In this document: positions 60,026 to 64,000 of the stretch, piece after piece
Layout of the letters: each line of letters starts with the position of its first letter
Position numbering within the stretch: position 1 is the stretch's first letter
NCBI GenBank assembly: GCA_012295275.1
Contig: CM022672.1
Span: 27,715,930-27,779,929 of the forward strand
Length of the DNA: 64,000 bases
Direction: 5' to 3'
Source of the DNA: Chrysomallon squamiferum
Lineage: Eukaryota > Mollusca > Gastropoda > Neomphalida > Peltospiridae
The notes under the pieces: model-generated
Told to the model about the DNA's origin: nothing
Databases searched by the model: none
What the model saw: only the letters and a program-made list of their open reading frames with translations
Program-made: the position numbers and the translations under genes

Positions 60026-60425
60026 TACCACTTTTAAAATTTTTAAATATTTGATTTCATAATATCCCTGCTTGTCATTTCTCCTTTCCAACAGTTGGAA
60101 CTAAGTGTTTTGCTTTTGAGATTATGATAGAAACTTTTAATAACAATTAAATAAATTGTAACTAATAATACAACTGTTTAATCTACTTTTAGGTATTTTC
60201 TTATATAAATAAATACGACTGTAGTTTTAAAGCAATGATAAACGATTTAACTCAGTCTGGTATGATCATTTGCGTCAGTTGTTTCATAGTACTTTTAATC
60301 TTAATTACTCTGACGAAATATTTAAAAGAAAATTAGTGCTTTAATTACACCAGTTATTTAGATTAAAGACAACTATCAGTAAGCTACTTTTTTCTATTTC
60401 TACCTATCTTAAATAAACGCTACTA

Positions 60426-60491
<66 letters not shown>

Positions 60492-60907
60492 TTGAATGAC
60501 CTGTCAGTTTTGTTTATGTACTTATCTTATTTTTGTTTGTATGCGTTTTTGACTCCCTTTTTGTGAAAACGTCTGCTGGTTTATGGAAGAATCTTCATTC
60601 TAGAATTCATATTGAAATGAAAATAAATTGTTTTATAAGTGTAATGCAGTGATACAGAGAATGTTGATATCTAGGTTTACTTTGTTGATGTCGAGTTAAA
60701 ACATCTATTTCTATCTACTGTGAAATTATGTAGTTTACTTACCACGAAACACTGAAAACCTACACCGAATGCATGTAACGAACATATTCTCCGCTTCACA
60801 CTTTGGAAGTATATACTATGACTATAAAATATATGTCCAAAAAGTTTCAGTCCCATTAAACTGACGAATTTTTGTTTGAAATTAGTAATCGCGATTACTG
60901 ACTTCTC

Positions 60908-60939
<32 letters not shown>

Positions 60940-61609
60940 CGTGTTTAAATATTCACAGAAATAACTAGTGATTCTGAAAGTTGTTTTACTGCCTAAGATA
61001 AATCATAAAAGTTACCATAATATCGTTTTCAAAGATGTGTTATTTCTATCATGGCGACCCAAGCCGATCATGTGACCAACCAACCAAAACACGTGCAGTA
61101 ACATATAAACTCATTTCACTGTGTATTCGTAATATAATAAAATATCATCGGAGGAAACTAGTTAAAGCATTAATTGCAAAGAAAATGCCAGGCTGTAAAC
61201 AAAATACCCAGAAACATCTTGATGATAATAACAGCTTTATGCATAAGTCATTAAAATCTTACTAAAAAGTTAATTCCCCCTTCTTCCCGTAGCACCATAG
61301 TTAAGCTTCAGAAATAGTTTGTGTCTTGAGAATTTTATACGCGGCAGCAACTGTTCAGTTTAATATCTTTATCATACAGTGTAAGGCGTGTTATTTATTT
61401 ATTTTATTTTTATATATTTTTTATTATTTATTTATTTATTTATTAGCATGGTAATAGTTGCATACAAATACGTTTTAATTTGTTTTTATAAAAAATTATT
61501 TATTTATTTATTTATTTGTTTAGTATCAGTATGGTAAATATGGGTCTCATACTAATCAGTTTCTTTTATTTTTCTAATTTTTTTTTCTTTTTTTTTTTTT
61601 ACATCACAA
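60026..61609. other. AT-rich DNA, no gene recognised
   Basis: An (ATT)n tract lies at about 60,426-60,489 and a pure A run of about 30 bases at 60,910-60,939. TTTA-type repeats fill about 61,390-61,530. A 76-codon frame at 61,035-61,265 is not low-complexity but resembles nothing I know. Confidence 0.5.
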
Positions 61610-62515
61610 ACACAACAATAAACAGAAATTCTGCCTTTTCACTGCCAGCGATGCCAAACAATATTTTTATTGGCATTTAATAATAAGACACATTTTCGTA
61701 TAACCATCGCAATCAAGATGCTCTAAATGCATGTGTTATAAAACGGGAAGACATGAAAATGAGTTTGTGAAAATAATGCATTTGGATGCAAAGGACTGTT
61801 TCATTTCTTCCAGGGCTTTAAGAATGGTCTGAATTTCAGCAGTGAAAACCGATGCCGAATCGCACAGTCTCATGAAAAAGGTTACGTCCGGCTGAAAAAC
61901 TGCAGCACAAGCTACAGAATTCCCGTCCCGGAATCCATCCTTTATTAGTAAACAGGGATAAAATCACGGAATCTTTCTTTTACTTCTATGAAAAATTGAT
62001 GATAAATAATGATCTGTGCTATCTCTTCTATGATGCACAAGATCCAGCATAATGTTTGGTGGCTTAACACACAATGCTGAAAGAACAAAATGCGTAGGTG
62101 TTTCCAAATGTCTGAAAAATCAATGTTGGAAGCAGTTAAAATCGGCCTTGCATCAACCTCACATATTTGTTGTCAAATATCGTGTCATGCTGACCCATAT
62201 ACAATGCATCCGCAATCCAATTTAGATCTTATTAAAGACCTATGAAGTCGACGCTTGACTTTTCGGTCTTCTCCCCATTCACTATTGCCAATAACTTTTA
62301 AAATATTGAGGGCTTTTAGGGCCTTGTTTTTTAACATTTTTCAGATGGGTACAAAGGATAATTTCCTGTCAAATATAACCGCCCGAAATATGGTTTCATC
62401 CACGACAGGAATTGATCGTTGGTCCAAATGGAGACATCTTTTCTGGCAGCTATGCATACATACCGTTTTTGTTTTTGAGAAACTAAATCCGTTATCAGTT
62501 GCAACTGACGTCCAT
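61610..62515 (-). mobile_element. Jockey-like LINE remnant: end of reverse transcriptase plus RNase H
   Basis: On the minus strand, starting near 62,515, the frames read GFSFSKTKTVCMHSCQKR, IPVVDETIFRAVIFDRKLSF, LKNKALKALNILKVIG, EWGEDRKVKRRLHRSL and IRSKLDCGCIVYGSA. This is the conserved tail of Jockey-clade reverse transcriptases. Past a decayed linker, DGFRDGNSVACAAVF, VFTAEIQTILKALEEMK and IFTNSFSCLPVL match an RNase H domain, with its D, E and D positions partly visible (the third is Asn in IFTN). Several stops and frameshifts make it inactive. The endonuclease and the main polymerase part are absent, as in 5'-truncated LINE copies. Confidence 0.85.
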
Positions 62516-62982
62516 GTTAGTGGAGCAGCATTTATCGCTGAATATTACAAAATGTCTCTATCTCTGATGCTATTATTAAAATGGTCACATACAAATGACA
62601 GGACATGATTTATTTGTTATATCAAACTGTCTGCTATTTTTTTTTCATCGTCGTAAGCATTAGCTTGTTCATTTTAAATGAAGGAATTAAGTGCCAAGGC
62701 AATGAAATCTAAGGGCACAGACTCTCGAATTTGTGAAAGTTATAAAATATTGTAATTTTATTTTTAATATTTATAAAGAATTATTGTGATTAACTAGTTT
62801 TACTTGCGTTTTGTAAACATAATATAAAAGTACATCAAAAGTGACCCATAAGTATATACTGTATATATAAAAATAAAAAATAAAAATGTTTTAAAAAGCA
62901 AAAGAAGTTATGTGGTGTTCTACTTTTCGCTCTTCTTCTAATTTTAGTCGCTAAACTAGTGGTAATTAAAAAGAAACCGAAA

Positions 62983-63038
<56 letters not shown>

Positions 63039-64000
63039 TTACAAAAAGAAAATCTATACTAACATTCGTTCTGAATTAATATTTACCCGTATCTTTTCAT
63101 TATTAGTATTACATCCTTAAGTTAACGAAAATGAGCCAAAGTAAAAAAGAAATCTAAATTATTTAAAAAGTAAAATAATCTATATAGGGGTGCAACTAAT
63201 CCCCTTCTTTTAATTTTTGTGAGCAAATTCTATCCGCTAGATTAGTGATGATTAGTGATGAAATGGAAAAAATAACAACAACAACAATAACTATAAATAT
63301 TAGGTAATGCAATTAAATACTAGAAAATAAACGAATCAAAATTTATTTGAGGGTTCAACAGTGTTCTTGTAAAAAAAAAATGTTTTATTTTTTATTTTTA
63401 TTTATGTTTTGGTAGTGTTATGAAATGAAACTGGCTACAGAATACTCCAAATGGTTAACTGTTGAAGCTATGTATTTATTAATTAATACTTTTTGTTTAA
63501 ATTATTATATAAATGTTGGAGAAAGATGGACACATTCTGTTTGTTTTAGAAATAGGTGAATGTATTCAGTTTATAATGTTCGTTCGACCAAAGTTCGTTA
63601 CTAATAAATTAATAAATACAATAATCTTTCTTATAATTTAAAATCATATATCTGAACCACTGAACTTTAAAATAAAGAAAATAAAATAGGCTCCAATTTG
63701 TTTCTTCTTAACGGTTTTTAATTATCTGGAGCATCATTATTTCGAAAATCTGTAATCATAATTAACATGTATGTAAATTATTGATGCAGTATTCAGGGTA
63801 CTTATCTGATTTTACAGTTCAAGAAATATAGTGGATGGCTGTAACTGTAAAAAAACTATTCGTGACTTAGTAGTTTTTGTTGCAGCTGTCCACTGCACTG
63901 GCTGTGTTGTACATTAACAAACAGGAAGTGTTTAGCAAATTCTATTCACACATCCCTCCACCAATAAAAAAAAGAAAAAGAAGAAGATCCCAGAAAACAG
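62516..64000. other. AT-rich DNA at the window end
   Basis: A pure AAT run lies at about 62,985-63,036. No coding, RNA or element signal was recognised. Confidence 0.55.

Noticed and set aside
60910..60939. Poly(A) run as the tail of a processed pseudogene
   Set aside because: No coding similarity precedes it and no flanking target duplication was seen.
61035..61265. 76-codon frame beginning MCYFYHGDPSRSCDQP, vaguely like a cysteine/histidine motif of retroelement proteins
   Set aside because: Only one short motif agrees, with wrong spacing, and no neighbouring retroelement domain exists.
62255..62608. 117-codon plus-strand frame
   Set aside because: It is the complement of the Jockey-like LINE remnant, whose minus-strand reading has clear reverse-transcriptase motifs.

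Overview
The window looks like nuclear DNA of an invertebrate animal. It is AT-rich and packed with simple repeats (ATT, GT, TA and CT runs, several minisatellites). It has GT-AG introns of about 210-230 bp and animal-type transposons (Tc1, hAT, Jockey-like LINE). A mollusc or another lophotrochozoan is my best guess, from the repeat flavour only; no gene here fixes the species. There are no operons, and almost all short ORFs are by-products of low-complexity DNA.

Layout. 1-10.8 kb: repeat-rich DNA with a 40-bp and a 30-bp minisatellite, a CpG-rich patch (5.56-6.13 kb) and one unassigned open frame (7.36-7.78 kb). 10.8-17.8 kb: a thermolysin/vibriolysin-type (M4) secreted metalloprotease gene on the minus strand (11,732-13,956), with a 28-nt first exon, one 210-bp intron and one apparent frameshift. 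It lies between copies of a short dispersed repeat (10.8, 14.46 and 17.6 kb). 16.2-19.15 kb: transposon remnants, namely a MITE-like end, a decayed Tc1 element, and a 920-bp hAT element with a perfect 8-bp target duplication and a ZBED5-like transposase tail.

19.8-60 kb is one evolutionary complex. Its core is a tandem array of 17 monomers of about 1.38 kb (31,725-55,231). Partial or decayed units lie on both edges, and one lone inverted fragment sits at 19,797-20,215. Shared variants recur every third monomer, giving a higher-order repeat of about 4.13 kb. Each monomer has a TG-rich half, an (ATT)n block and a half that carries a fossil exon-like frame. Flanking the array, on both sides and in both orientations, are copies of a two-exon motif that I call B and A. 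It has conserved splice acceptors, matching intron phases and conserved residues. I do not recognise this family; it is the best candidate here for something undescribed.

61.6-62.6 kb holds a 5'-truncated, frameshifted Jockey-like LINE (reverse transcriptase end plus RNase H). The rest is AT-rich DNA with no gene that I can support. Repeat boundaries were set by eye and may be off by some tens of bases.
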